The notes: generated by a model not told the origin, from the letters alone. Positions 9,112-20,235 are shown, counted from the stretch's first letter. The stretch: 64,000 bases of DNA from Dendrolimus kikuchii (GCA_019925095.2 CM034394.1:24538272-24602271); one strand, 5' to 3'. Made by a program: numbers and translations.

Positions 9112-9560
9112 TTTCAAGACCACGGGCCATAAAAATAGCCCGGACTTTTGGGGGGCTTGCGTGGGGCCATGGGAAGGCCAACACGTAGAGGCCCCTTGAC
9201 GACAAAAAGTACCGGGTTATTGTGGTGAACTGCTAATGGTACTAAGGGTCTGGGAATATGGGGACTATGGCGTCTGCCCGTCGCAATGTTCAGGGAACAT
9301 GGAAAAATGGGCAGACGGTGACTCGCCACTCCCTGCATGGGCCCCAAAAAATGCCATAAAGACAGGGGCAACATGGGTGTGAGTGGCTAAGGGGTGTCGA
9401 GAGGTGGGCTGCAGGTTCACCGAAGCTACTTCCGACGTTAGGCCATTTATCACTTCCACCCCTGGAGCTTGAGTCTTAGCTCTAGCGATCTCCACTCCGT
9501 GCCGGCCAGCTAAGGCAAGCACGGAGGCGGGGGCCTTGCCCGCCACAAAGCCCCCCTGCG
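9112..9560 (-). repeat. GC-rich retroelement fragment
   Basis: Minus-oriented and ~90% or more similar by eye to 15028-15430: CTGCTAATGGTACTAGGGG-type start, GGGCAGACG, CTTCCGACGTTAGGCC, CTCCACTCCGTGCCGGCCAG and GCCACAAAGCCCCCCTGCGG. Open frames on the minus strand (9265-9546 and 15078-15335) are homologous to each other. It is probably from the 5' part of a LINE. Confidence 0.55.
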
Positions 9561-9565
9561 GGATT

Positions 9566-9682
9566 ATTAATATATATTATCTAAAACATCTTGAAGTTGG
9601 TGCAAAGTAAAACATAAAAATTACTATATTTTGAAAATTATTAAGCACCGACTTTAAGATGTTTTAGATAATATATATTAAT
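9566..9682. repeat. Inverted repeat, 38-bp arms
   Basis: Arm 9566-9603 (ATTAATATATATTATCTAAA and onward) pairs with 9645-9682 with very few mismatches. The loop is about 41 bases. Either a small MITE or a remnant of one. Confidence 0.65.
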
Positions 9683-9741
9683 AATAATAGCTTTACAAAT
9701 AAGTTATTTTATACTTTTTAGTTTTTGAAGTCGGTTTTTTT

Positions 9742-10046
9742 AAACGATTTTTTTTTTATTTTGTTACTTTTTAGTGTCTAGCTATGTATGGGTAGACCTA
9801 CGAAAGGTGCCGCGCTCCTTAAAAAATATAGGTCCCAAGAAACGGGAACAAATTTTTTTTTGTAAAATGAAAACTACTGGGCCAAACTATGTTTAATTTT
9901 TAGGGGACCAAATGGCAGCTATTCCGCGTCGAACAAAAAAAGAATCACGTAAATCGGATCATAAATCTCGGAGTAATCGGTGAACATACATAAAGAAAAG
10001 ATCCCAACGAATTGAGAACCTCCTCCTTTTTTTGAAGTCGGTTAAA
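9742..10046. repeat. Second AACCGACTTC-type segment
   Basis: Ends with CCTCCTCCTTTTTTTGAAGT at 10022-10040, another copy of the same terminal motif. The interior is AT-rich and non-coding. Confidence 0.5.
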
Positions 10047-10200
10047 AATACAAAAGATAGGTAGTAAGTAGCCACGGGCTTTCAAGCAACTCTTGGCAGG
10101 GATTAAAAGATATTTAAAACTGGCGATGGTGCAGTCTATAAATATATATACATATGTATGTACACATACGTGTAGACATTACAATATACCCATAATTATA

Positions 10201-10314
10201 CATACATACATAACTTCACGCCAGTTCCCTTGCGGGGTAGGCACGAGCAACAGAGCGCCATTTAGGCTTATTCTTACACACCTCACTTGCTTCTTTGACA
10301 TTCATAACTTCATA
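10201..10314 (-). repeat. RTE-A 3' tail, short copy
   Basis: (CATA)n, CTTCACGCCAGTTCCCTTGC to CTTTGACATTCATAACTT. ACCCATAATTATA (13 bp) flanks both sides (10188-10200, 10315-10327). Confidence 0.85.
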
Positions 10315-10327
10315 ACCCATAATTATA

Positions 10328-10867
10328 TTATAATAAATTCTTTTCATGCCGAGACCGACTCCTCGGGAGGATTCATTCAGGCTGTTCAGCATGTCGGCAA
10401 GTTCTTCCAACGTCGTCGTCAACCTATTTGATCATGACTAACAAACTCATTAAATTGTATTTGTCAGGAAAAATAGACTCCGGCAAATTATCCAACTCTT
10501 CGGCAGTAAGCACCAGAAAAGATTAAGCGAAGAGCTACGTCCTGACTGGTGGTGTGATCTTATAAGGATGGCGCAAACCGGTGCGTCTGGTTGTGCGTTG
10601 ATAAACCTGGATGAGCTTTGTTTTATCGTCTAATTACAACAGGACACCCAGCCGCAGTAATTAGTATTCTTTCTCCGTTCTTGCATGGATACTATATGTA
10701 ACCATACATTTTTATTATGTAATTTCTATTACGTAGTAGAGACATGATAGAATCACTATCTTGATTATAGTTCGCTAGACCGACTTTTTCGGTGTGTTAC
10801 CACGCTCTCATAGAATATCAGCGGCTTCATTTTAAGGTTAAGGTTTACCTTATATAAATAACTACTA
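10328..10867. other. Mostly unassigned; S1 5' fragment at 10632-10686
   Basis: The minus-oriented S1 end (CAGCCGCAGTAATTAGTATT, TTCTTTCTCCGTTCTTGCA) is the only part recognised. Near 10780-10810 GGTGTGTTACCACGCTCTCA resembles 37177-37196, another low-copy repeat. Confidence 0.45.
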
Positions 10868-11184
10868 CTAGCTGACCTGGAAAACGCTGTTTTGCCTTTT
10901 AAATTATTTAAAAAAAATAGGGGTTGGTGGTAGAAAAGTGAAAATTTTAAAGTTGTATGTATTTTTCAATTCTAAATCATAATAAAATATAAATAAAAAT
11001 TTTGTCAAAAAAAAAAATATTTAGGGGTATGGCACCCTTATCATTTAGGGGTATGAAAAATAGATATTGGCCGATTCTCAGACCTACCCCATATGCACAC
11101 AAAATTTCATACAAATCGATTCAGCCTTTCGGAGGAGTTTGGTAACAAACACCGCGACACGAGAATTTTATATATTAGATGAAT
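10868..11184 (-). repeat. Repeat D
   Basis: CTAGCTGACCTGGAAAACGC at the left, GACACGAGAATTTTATATAT at the right, with CCTTTCGGAGGAGTTTGGTA inside. Other copies: 16206, 16531 (plus) and 24881 (minus). Class not recognised. Confidence 0.65.
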
Positions 11185-11204
11185 AAGTGGTATATATATA
11201 CATA

Positions 11205-11412
11205 TAAATAATATCAGCCCATAAATGTCCCACTGCTGGGCTCGGGCCTCCCATGATAGGGGGGAACGGACGTATACCCGCCACGCTTGTCCAAGGCGGC
11301 TTGGCAGGTTTGACACATCGGTTATCTCGATGTGCAGGTAACTCACGATGTTTTCCTTCACCGTTATTAGCACGTGGTAATTGTAAGAATATGCATATTA
11401 GATCAGAAAACT
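11205..11412 (-). repeat. T-SINE, body without tRNA head
   Basis: Matches the body of 58297-58590: CCCACTGCTGGGCTCGGGCC, CACATCGGTTATCTCGATGT, TTTTCCTTCACCGTT, GTCAGAAAACTG-like end. The tRNA-like head is missing. Confidence 0.7.
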
Positions 11413-12771
11413 GAAATAGAACGACAAAAGCCTCAAATGAAAAGTCGTTTACTCTAAAGCAGTTAAGTGACGCAGTACTCTCGAAATTGTAACCCTGAGT
11501 ATACTCGATACAAACTTTAAAATTGAAACATGAACAAGTTTTGAGCAAATAGAGAACAAATTGCGTAACAAAATTCCACTGAAGTAGATGGGTGCCTTTA
11601 AATCATACGACTGTAAGTCTTGACGCGATCGTCACGTGTAAACCGAATATTCTGAATATTGTTAATCTCTTAATAGCTTCGTGTATAGTCAAATATAAAC
11701 AGTTCATCTCTGTTTGTATAGAAATGGGGCAAAAAAGTTAAAAAAATAATTTTCATCATTTCAATTTTTAAGTAAGAAAGTAATATTTTTAACTGCTTAA
11801 CAATATAATAATTGCTTTTTTAATTGTTTAAATGAGAAGTTAAAAATGTCACTTATGAAAATTATTGTAACGATTAAGTTTTTTATTGTTTTTGCGCTAT
11901 TATTATCCAAATTGAAAAACAGAATTGAATCCGAGTAATTTGTGTGACGTCAGTAGGTAATATTTGAATAACAGGTACTTTTTACCTGAAATACTGCTTT
12001 AATGGTGCATACTCTCCAGGGAAGAGGTAGGTAGGGAGGGATAAAATAAATTAAAAGCTTGCAAAAATGAGTTCCTAACGACCTAATTTGTCCTTTTTTA
12101 GAGAGATATCATACATAGAAATATACAGATATATCACCTAAAATCGTATCGCGGTCGTATCGTAATCTCTAACGCTTAAACGGTCGTGTCCCGTTTGAGT
12201 TGCCAAAAGTTGTTCTCGGCAGCGACTTTGCGAACATTTTCAACTTTCTAATTAAGTTAAACAACTCCTGAGTTAACATTTAGAGACGCTGATTAACTGC
12301 CACTGGATAATGTTAGTCAAACGTATATTGCGATAGTGTTGCGACGCAGAAACTGACAAGAATCTGATTCTTAATGATGAGATTGTTAATGTACTTGTTC
12401 AATTTGAAAACCTGCCCGTAAAACTTCAAGTTAAAATTTTGTTGCGATTCGTTTTTCCACTTGTCCGTTGAAGTTTCACTTCTACTATGCGTCCCAGCAC
12501 ACATTTCGATTTTTCGCAGGTTTATTGCAAATTATGATATGGTATATTTTAATGAATGCATTTTTATTTAAATATATTTTATTTTATCAAACAATATACT
12601 GAATTCGATCCGGTACCAAAAAAAAAATCCATATTCTACTACGTCTACTCTAAAATTATGCTGCCTCTCCGCGCGGCCGTAACCCTTTTTCGTGGCAGAA
12701 AAAATCCTAATACTCCCCATCTATATAGAAGTTTCACTTCAAAAAGGAATGCTGAAGATCGCGCGTAGTGG
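11413..12771. other. Longest unassigned stretch of the left half
   Basis: About 1.36 kb with no repeat match noticed and no frame above ~70 codons with a recognisable domain. It could be low-copy or ancient transposon sequence. No splice-supported gene can be argued. Confidence 0.4.
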
Positions 12772-13092
12772 AGATTTTTTTTTTTTTTTTATTGCTGGAG
12801 TTCAGCAGACAGGCAGACGGCCCACTTGATGGAAAGCGGTTACCATCGCCTATGGACATTTGCAACACCAAGTTGCTGCAAATGCGCTGCTGCTCTCTTA
12901 AGAGAAACTGGAACCTGGTCACTAATGCCGGAACACAACTCAAGGTTGTTATGGCGACATGCTTTAGACCAGGGGTGGTAGCCATCCAGTCGGGCAAATG
13001 CCCTACCACCTGGCTGTAGGTTGTTTAGTCGCCTCTTACGACAGGCCGCCCGGCCGCAGGAAGTTGTATTCTTTCTCCGTTCCTGCACGGAC
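12772..13092 (-). repeat. S1 repeat, full length
   Basis: Poly-T and ATTGCTGGAGTTCAGCAGAC at the left to CGTTCCTGCACGGACAATAA at the right. No internal deletion. Confidence 0.85.
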
Positions 13093-14147
13093 AATAAAAT
13101 TGTGGGCCGTCTGCCTGTTGAGAGATATTTCTAAATACTTTTTACGGCTTTTTAATAAAACAACAACTGTGCGTAATACTTTCTATTGCGAGAATGAATG
13201 TATATGATTTTTGTATCTACCTACTTGTTATAACCTTTTTTCGGTTTACATACATAACACCTGTCTGCTAAACTCATGCAATAAAAAAAAGCAGATCATG
13301 CGCTTCGAAGCGCACGTTCAGAACACAACAGGGACTTAACGTTCAGAAGATGATGAAGGTTAATTAGATCTCAGGAGTTCAGCGTACTTAATAAGATGTC
13401 ATCGAAACAGAATTACAAAATAAGGATGCAAACTCAAGTATCCGCTGTCTCACAGTAATAACAGGCTTGACCTTAACAAAGGTCAGATCGGGGTCATGGT
13501 GAGGTCAGAAATAAATGAGCTAATTTAAAAACTTGCTTTTCCCGCCACAAGGGAAATAACGCGTATACTTGGATGGAGAAGCGAAAATTTATGGCAGACC
13601 GTCAAGGGACCTTATTGGGCCCGATTGGCCGGGACATGCCCGGAATGGTCGCGCCATTGATGGCTTGAAAGGATTAGGTTCTGAGACAATATGACACGGA
13701 GTGACCTTACGAACGAATATCCAGTTACGTAGGAAGGTCAAGGTTGGTGTGTTTTCCTCAAGCTTAAGGAATGTTTCCGTAATAGGGTAAACTGTCCTAT
13801 TGTTGACACCCCCAGTAATTGTCACCTTGTCAATTTATTCAAGATATTAAATAATGTTAATATTGCTTATTTTGTAGTCATGCAATAATATTATTATTGT
13901 ATGGCTACAAAATAAAGAAAGAGTTCATAATATTTTGAATTTAATCAATTGAAACATTCGGAAGGGTGGGGGGGGGGGGGGGGTGATAACAACTACTTTG
14001 TGCTGACATAGCTAGCATAGCTGTGCAGCAAGGTATGCCATCATACCTTTAGCGAGTGAAACAGTATTTAAAAATAGTATGTATATTATGTTATTTTAAA
14101 AATAAGTTAATAGTGAGGTATTTTAATCGTCCTCTCTTTTATATGTA
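13093..14147. other. Unassigned stretch with a G16 homopolymer
   Basis: A run of 16 G lies at about 13968-13983. The minus-strand frame 13589-13825 (78 codons) has no recognised motif. No repeat family match was noticed. Confidence 0.45.
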
Positions 14148-14472
14148 CACTAGCGGTCGTAACAAACCTTGTCTTGTTTAAAAAAAAAGAACACGATTGT
14201 AACGCCATCTACTGGGTCCAATTGTGAATGTAAACCATCCGGGGACCTACTTGAACACACACAGAAAAAATCACCAATCGGTCCAGGGGCTTAGAAGAAG
14301 TTCAGTAACATTAGAATATTATAATTGAGGTCAATAATTGAAATAAAAACTAACCTATCTTTTATGTTGAACCAAATTACACATAGTTAAAATTTCATCG
14401 AGATCAGTTTAGTAGTTTCGGAGTTTATCCCGGACACACATCGTGACACGAGACTTTTATATATACAAGATC
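14148..14472 (+). repeat. Repeat G
   Basis: CACTAGCGGTCGTAAC start, GCCATCTACTGGGTCCAATT, AAACCATCCGGGGACCTACT, TCGTGACACGAGACTTTTAT end. Related pieces at 18530, 21421, 22950, 27471 and 27760. It is non-coding. Confidence 0.55.
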
Positions 14473-14501
14473 GTATTCGAATTTATTATAGTAATAATCT
14501 A

Positions 14502-14653
14502 ATCTAGCAATGTCAGGAGCCTTAAGAACAGACGAGAGTGCATGGCAAGAGTTATGAATGTCAAAGAAGCAAGTGAGGTGTGTAAGAATAAGCCTGAATG
14601 GCGCTCTGTTGTTCGTGCCTACCCCGCAAGGGAACTGGAGTGAGGTTATGTAT
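14502..14653 (+). repeat. RTE-A 3' tail, short copy
   Basis: TGTCAGGAGCCTTAAGAACA to CAAGGGAACTGGAGTGAGGT and ATGT tail. GTAATAATCTA (11 bp) flanks it at 14491-14501 and 14654-14664. Nine extra bases lie at its 5' junction. Confidence 0.8.
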
Positions 14654-14667
14654 GTAATAATCTAGAA

Positions 14668-14800
14668 TATTCCGCCTTAATAACCTTAAGTTGTGGTCTA
14701 GTATTGTTGGTCTATGGCCAGATTCTAGCCCTCCTCTAAGACCGGCAGCGCCGTTGGTGTTGCAAATATCCATAAGTAACGGTAATCACTTTCTCTGAGC
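14668..14800 (+). repeat. Diverged S1 fragment
   Basis: CCGCCTTAATAACCTTAAGTTGTG to GTTGCAAATATCCATAAGTA aligns to the second half of S1 with many changes. Confidence 0.55.
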
Positions 14801-14827
14801 TACCTTCAGTCAGCCTATATTTATTTA

Positions 14828-15020
14828 TCTATCTATACATATAATAAATCTGTAGAGGTCGAATTTCTGTACAATGAAAAAAAGAAAAGAAAATAATACA
14901 CATGAGTTAACAATCGTATAACTAGTACAATCGGCGGTCTTATGGCTAACAGCGATTTCTTCCAGACAACCTTCTGGAGATAATTTCACATTTCTAATAA
15001 TGGGTCGGTATTCAGTGTGC
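14828..15020 (-). repeat. Hairpin-LINE 3' UTR, diverged
   Basis: (ATCT)n at the left and GGCGGTCTTATGGCTAACAGCGATTTCTTCCAGACAACC in two parts identify the tail and the (imperfect) stem-loop. Confidence 0.6.
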
Positions 15021-15027
15021 ATAGTTT

Positions 15028-15430
15028 AACTATTGTGGTGAACTGCTAATGGTACTAGGGGTCTGGGAATATGGGGACTATGGCGTCTGCCCGTCGCAAT
15101 TTTCAGGGAACATGGAAAAATGGGCAGACGGGGACTCGCCACTCCCTGCATGGGCCCCAAAAAATGCCATAAAGACAGGGACAACATGGGTGTGAGTGGC
15201 TAAGGGGTGTAGAGAGGTGGGCTGCATGTTCACCGAAGCTACTTCCGACGTTAGGCCATTTATCACTTCCACCCCTGGAGATTGAGTCTTAACTCTAGTG
15301 ATCTCCACTCCGTGCCGGCCAGCTAAGGTAAGCACGAAAGCGGGGGCCTTGCCTTGGCCCCCGGAGTCAGGTACGAGGTGTCGCTACTCATCTAAGGCTT
15401 CGCCACAAAGCCCCCCTGCGGGTTTATTAT
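15028..15430 (-). repeat. GC-rich retroelement fragment, second copy
   Basis: Homologous to 9112-9560. It extends further into GGCCCCCGGAGTCAGGTACG and AGGTGTCGCTACTCATCT, which the first copy lacks. The minus frame 15078-15335 stays open for 85 codons. Confidence 0.6.
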
Positions 15431-16180
15431 AATATTATTAACATCTCTACGGACTCAAGTTCCGTACCCTTTTTTACAACATAATTTCTATGAAAGATTT
15501 TAGAGTCCATACACGCTTATTGTTTATATTTGTTACTGTGTGTGACATTAATTTAGTGATTTTTATGTTGTGGTGTACCTTAAGAATAACTTATTATATT
15601 AATTTATTCTAATTTTAGTACTAAACCTATACTAATCTAGAGTGTATCTGTTACATGCTGGTGTTGTGAGGAAGTGCATGTGCAGTGTTGGCCTTGTATC
15701 TATACTTATATATAGTCCTATCTAGTGCCATGTGTGTTGATTTTTTTATTTTCTGTGCCTGGGTTATTAATTTTTAGGCTCTTTGTGTGTCTTGGTTTGT
15801 TTGTGAAGTGTGCGTGTAATGCAATGCGATGGTAGTGCGCGTTGGTTTGAGTATGTGTATAAGTTTTATTGTTAGTTATTTGTTTCTGACTTTGTGTGGT
15901 GTTATAATTTATTGTTTAATTGTTGTGACATGAAAATTTTTCAGTTGGCACATACATACATTACTGTTTACAAATTTAGATAGTGATCTTTGAGGAGTAA
16001 GTGACTTTGCACTTCTGATTCTCATTGGTAATACATTCCACAACCTTACAGCCTGCACAGTAAAAGATTTCTGACAAAATTGCGTAGAATGTATTGGCGT
16101 CATTAGTCGCAGATTTGCTGATGATCTTAAGAGCCTTGTACTACTTTCTTCAAAGAACTCGAAGCGTTCCTTCATATAGG
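15431..16180 (-). pseudogene. Hairpin-type LINE, C-terminus and long 3' UTR
   Basis: Minus frame 15909-16175: MKERFEFFEESSTRLLRSSA, then FCQKSFTVQAVRLWNVLP and RSAKSLTPQRSLSKF. This is the closing block of Jockey/CR1-group LINEs, with the diagnostic S-F-T-V-Q-A-V-R-L-W-N. The UTR runs down to about 15431 and includes TGTTACATGCTGGTGTTGTG and TCCGTAGAGATGTTAATA on the minus strand. Homologous UTRs lie at 32566-32800 and 55655-56730. It is 5'-truncated, so without catalytic domains. Confidence 0.75.
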
Positions 16181-16205
16181 AGGACGTTTAGTACTGAAAT
16201 AATCC

Positions 16206-16530
16206 ATATCTAATATATAAAATTCTCGTGTCACAATTTTCGTTGCCATACTCCTCCGAAACGGCTTGACCGATTTTGATGAAATTTTTTGTGCTTATCC
16301 GGTATCTATGAGAATCGGCTAACATTTATTTTTCATCCCCCTAAATGTTAGGGGTAGTCCACCCCTAAATTTTTTATTTTATTTTTTAGACAAAATTTTT
16401 AATTTCTATTTTTTTATGATACAACATACAAAAATACATACGGACTCGATTTTCACCCCTCTACGATCAACCCCTATTTTTTATTTGTTCATTATAAACT
16501 TTAATTTTTTGGTAAGATTTTTAATCTTAT
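16206..16530 (+). repeat. Repeat D, first of a tandem pair
   Basis: CTAATATATAAAATTCTCGT, ACTCCTCCGAAACGGCTTGA, GTTAGGGGTAGTCCACCCCT, ending AATCTTATTAG. A second copy follows at once. Confidence 0.65.
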
Positions 16531-16796
16531 TAGTCTAATATATAAAATTCTCGTGTCACAGTTTTCGTTGCCATACTCCTCCGAAACGGCTTGACCGATT
16601 CTCATGAAATTTTGTGTGCACATTGGGTAGGTATGAGAATCGGACAACATCTATTTTTCATCCCCCTAAATGTTAGGGGTAGTCCACCCCTAAATTTTTA
16701 TTTTTATTTTTTAGACGAAATTTTTAATTTGTATTTTTTTATGATACAACATACAAAAATACATACAATCCTCAATTTTCACCCTTGTGTTTTTGA
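16531..16796 (+). repeat. Repeat D, second of a tandem pair
   Basis: Restarts with CTAATATATAAAATTCTCGT and is cut off after TTTTCACCC. The two copies differ from each other in several positions, so the tandem is not very recent. Confidence 0.65.
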
Positions 16797-17157
16797 GTGG
16801 GTACGGCATTAGTGACCTAGTTCTAGTAAAGGCAGGACAACGACTGCCGGGGCTGCTAGTGAATATATATGGAACCACTGTACAGCGGTCCTCTCATCCG
16901 GCATTCGCTGCATTTCACCTTACAGCGCCGTTTGGTGCGCGCATTTATCGAAACTATGTTACCGGTGTATATTGTGTGTTAATGAATAACACGTTTTCGA
17001 ACTGTTTCAATTTTACCAAATTGAATGAAATTCGACAAGGAACCTTATAACCCGGTCAATATTATTTTTATCCTAATAAATGATATCGTTCCTCTGGAAT
17101 AGACGATTATAGTCAAAACGATGGTATCGGTCGCCTTCTTTTGCAATTTACTAACAA
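16797..17157. other. Unassigned stretch
   Basis: Contains GCGCGCATTTATCG and GACGATTATAGTCA-like sequence, no repeat family match. The plus frame 16787-17050 (87 codons) has no recognised domain. Confidence 0.4.
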
Positions 17158-17458
17158 GTACGGAACGGAGAAAGAATACAATTTCCTGCGGCCGGGCGGC
17201 CTGTCCTAAGAGGCGACAAAACAACCCACAGCCAGGTGGTAGGGCGCTTGCCACCTGGTGGCTACGTCTGCCTGTCTGCTGCCATAACAACTTTGTGTTG
17301 TGTTCCGGCATTAGTGACCAGGTTCCTGTCTCCTTTAAGAGAGCAGCAGCGCATTTGTAGCACCTTTGGTGTTGCAAATGTCCATAGGCGATGGTAACCG
17401 CTTACCACCAAGTGGGCCGTCTGCCTGTCTGCTGAACTCCTGTAATAAAAAGAAAAAA
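17158..17458 (+). repeat. S1 repeat
   Basis: ACGGAACGGAGAAAGAATAC to CTGAACTCCTGTAATAAAAA. The central part carries a rearranged segment (GCTACGTCTGCCTGTCTGCTG) that duplicates the 3' motif internally. Confidence 0.8.
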
Positions 17459-17461
17459 ATC

Positions 17462-17968
17462 TATGGGCCGGAGCACCCGCTTACCAAACTAAAACCCTCG
17501 ACTCCATCCAGCGTCGCGCCGTTCGTATCGTCGATGATCCCATACTAACAGGCGGTTTAGAACCGCTTGGCCTTTGGAGAGACTACCTCCCTCTGCGTAT
17601 TCTACCGCCTGTATAAAGGGGAGTGTTCTGATCAATCGATTGATCTGGTGCCAACGCCTCACTTCTACAACCGCACAGCTCGCCAACGACGGGATGTTCA
17701 CCCCCATTTCCTAGAGCTCCCACGCTCAACTATGCAACGAATCTTTAAAACATTTATTCCGCGCACAACGATGATCTGGAGGGAGCTTTCAGCCACGGTT
17801 TTCCCCTTGCATTATGATTTGGGGTTTTTTAAGAAAGGCATTATAAAATTTCTGAGGTCAGCGTCGCGTTGGCGACAACCCTGGTGTTGCAAACGTCTAT
17901 AAGCAACGATAACCACTTTCCATCAGGTGGACCATCTGCCTGCTTGCCTACTTCAGACAATAAAAAAG
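17462..17968 (+). pseudogene. Jockey-like LINE C-terminus whose 3' end is shared with S1
   Basis: Frames with stops show the classic order: an 'L-D-S-I-Q-R-R-A-V-R-I-V' region, LDLVPTPHFYNRTARQ-like sequence, MQRIFKTFIPRTTMIWRELS and ATVFPLHYDLGFFKKG. The 17567-17902 frame covers the second half. The 3' end (CGATAACCACTTTCCATCAG, ACCATCTGCC, CAATAAAAAA) aligns with the last ~70 bases of S1. It is 5'-truncated with internal stops, so inactive. Confidence 0.8.
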
Positions 17969-18257
17969 GAATAGTCTAGAAAATAACAATTTAGTCACAA
18001 CCAATTCATTCTATTTTCCATGCAAATCCTTTAAGCAGAGGTAAATTCTTAAGTTGTCTCAGAGCAGGCACTCATGCCTCACGCCGTGTCCCACAGGAGC
18101 GTCGTTGAAATGTTCACAAGCTTATAAAGGAAAAGAAATGTTTTTCCTACTACTCAGCGACGTTTTCTTGTTTAATATTTTCTTGAATTTCCGCGACTAT
18201 TACGTATTAATCTAAGTTAAAAGCTCTTTTCAACAAAACTTTAACGTTTTTACATAT

Positions 18258-18517
18258 TTTTTTTATTACAGGAGTTCAGCAGACAGGCAGACGGCCCACT
18301 TGATGTAAAGCGGTTACCATCGCCTATGGACATTTGCAACTCCAAAGGTGCTACAAATACGCTGCTGCTCTCTTAAGGGAGACTGAAACCTGGTCACTAA
18401 TGCCGGAACACAACTGTCGGGCAAATGCCCTACCACCTGGTTGTGGGTTGTTTTATCGCCTCTTACGACAGGCCGCCCGGCCGCACGTAATTGTATTCTC
18501 TGACCGTTCCTGCACAT
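18258..18517 (-). repeat. S1 repeat with ~60-base internal deletion
   Basis: Poly-T then ATTACAGGAGTTCAGCAGAC. The segment between ACACAACT and GTCGGGCAAATG is lost. Right end CGTTCCTGCAC. Confidence 0.8.
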
Positions 18518-18529
18518 ATATCATACTTT

Positions 18530-18660
18530 TGTACGTGTGTATGCCACTGGACTCCGAAACCACTGGACCGACTTTGATGATTTTTTGTGTATTTAAGTAA
18601 TTTCCGGGATGGTTTAGATTCACAATTAGAGCAGTTAGGTGGTGCTGCGAGCGGATTTAA
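18530..18660 (-). repeat. Repeat G fragment
   Basis: CCACTGGACCGACTTTGATG, GGGATGGTTTAGATTCACAA, GTTAGGTGGTGCTGCGAG, complementary to the G consensus at 27471 and 22950. Confidence 0.5.
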
Positions 18661-18884
18661 CTATTTAATTTTTTAGGGCAGAACTACGTCTGTCAAGCCC
18701 TTTAGTTTAATATAGAAAGATAATCTATTTTTTTAAGTCTTTACAATTTTAACAACTACAAGCAAATATGCAAATTTAAGTTTACTTATTAATATGGATA
18801 TTATAAGTTTTGTGTATACCGCTAATAAAAACTAAAAAAAAGTTACAAAAATAGTACAAATAAATAAAATTAATTATTAAATTA

Positions 18885-19015
18885 TCATCCCATAAACATC
18901 CTATTGCTAAGCAAATATCTCTTAAGTGGATTGGGGGGATTTATACATCGATTATTTCGAGTTGCAGGTGTCATCACAATATATTTCTTCACCTTCAGCA
19001 ATGGCAGCAGTTATA
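18885..19015 (-). repeat. Diverged T-SINE body
   Basis: CATCCCATAAACATCCTATTGC, CATCGATTATTTCGAGTTGC and TTTCTTCACCTTCAGCAATG follow the order of the SINE at 58297 with many substitutions. Confidence 0.5.
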
Positions 19016-19319
19016 ATATATATAATTCAAATCTACGTCCCCGAGTACTTAGGATAACCTAACTACTAAGCTAACACAACAACCGTTTCTGTTGAAGTCG
19101 GCTATCATCAACTTACATTGTTTCTTTCAATAAAGTAATAGTAAAGTATGTCTTTGTTTATTGATTTCCTACGCAGATTCAAATGTAATACAACAAATAC
19201 CTACTGAACAGTGTAATCTTATAATATCAACAACGTACGACAAAAAGTTAGCTAAGTACGTGCGCTGGGAAATCTATAAAGGTTCCGCGTATAGTAATTT
19301 ATGTTGTTATATTTAATAC

Positions 19320-20160
19320 TTAATTTGTTCAGCAGTAGATGGACGTTTTAAATTCCTTCGCCTATTCACAGCCCACAATTTGAGCTCTGATACGTATCAA
19401 AAACTTATGACATCTGCACACACTTCATCCTATTATGATAATTCTTTTACGGTGCAGGCTGTCAAACTTTGGAATATGCTGCCTCTTACTGTCAGAGAGG
19501 CCAAATCCTTACCAACATTTAGAAACACTATTTGTCCATAAATAGCTATATCTAATTAACACAATATAATCATGCTAATACATTTATTATAATAACTTAT
19601 GTATTTTGAAAAATATTATTGTATATGTATATACATATACATATACATATAAACAGATATACAATGCAAAAGTGGATGGATGCAGAAGTCGTGGAAGGCC
19701 ACGACACACCTTCCATGATCAAATTGATCGTGTACTAGCAGAAGGTGATGTCAGGAGCCTTAAGAACAGACGAGCTTGCATGACAAGAGTTATGAATGTC
19801 AAAGAGGCAAGTGAGGTGTGTAAGAATAAGCCTAAATGGCACTCTGTTGTTCGTGCCTACCCCGCAAGGGAACTGGCGTGAAGTTATGTATGTATGTATG
19901 TATGTATATACATATGTCTATGTATATATGTATGCATATATTTATTTCTTAAATTAGTTTGAGTATTTATGTATCTAATGCATTTTTCCTGCATCACCTA
20001 CGTCGCCTGATTCATTTTTTTATTTATTTAGGCTCCCTGGAAGAGATCGCTTTGAGCGATAAGGCCGCTTATTTGTATTGCCTAGAAAATATTGTAAATA
20101 TGGTCTGTTTCTGTAATTGTATATTTTGATGTGCAATAAAGTGTTATCTCTCTCTCTATC
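19320..20160 (+). pseudogene. Hairpin LINE C-terminus and 3' UTR, interrupted by RTE-A
   Basis: 19430-19545 encodes the Y-D-N-S-F-T-V-Q-A-V-K-L-W-N-M-L-P and R-E-A-K-S-L-P-T-F-R block followed by a stop. The UTR resumes after the RTE-A insert with TTTTTCCTGCATCACCTACG, CGCCTGATTC, CTGGAAGAGATCGCTTTGAG and CAATAAAGTGTTATCTCTCT. It is the subfamily with the shorter hairpin loop. Confidence 0.75.
19652..19899 (+). pseudogene. RTE-A 3' end nested in a LINE UTR
   Basis: AACAGATATACAATGCAAAA to CCGCAAGGGAACTGGCGTGA and an (ATGT)n tail. It encodes the last ~75 residues of the family. Both flanks are TATACATATA-type repeats, so the target duplication cannot be fixed. Confidence 0.8.
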
Positions 20161-20235
20161 TCTCCCTCTCCCTCCCTCTCCCCGCCCCCCTCCCCCTCCC
20201 TTATAACAGCCCCCCCTCTCCCCCCCTCTCTCGAG
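20150..20235. repeat. Polypyrimidine tract
   Basis: CTCTCTCTATCTCTCCC passing into C-rich runs, an expansion of the LINE's (TCTC)n tail. Confidence 0.8.

Larger units (their letters stand above)
9071..9741. mobile_element. Terminal-inverted-repeat element with nested fragments
   Basis: Left end AAAAACCGACTTCAAAAACT at 9071. The right end (about 9715-9741) is its exact complement, TTTTTGAAGTCGGTTTTT. I know this AACCGACTTC end as a very common lepidopteran non-autonomous element. The interior holds a retroelement fragment (9112-9560) and a separate inverted repeat (9566-9682). Confidence 0.6.

Noticed and set aside
13968..13983. G16 run as a G-quadruplex regulatory element
   Set aside because: A plain homopolymer, often length-uncertain in sequencing, with no gene nearby.
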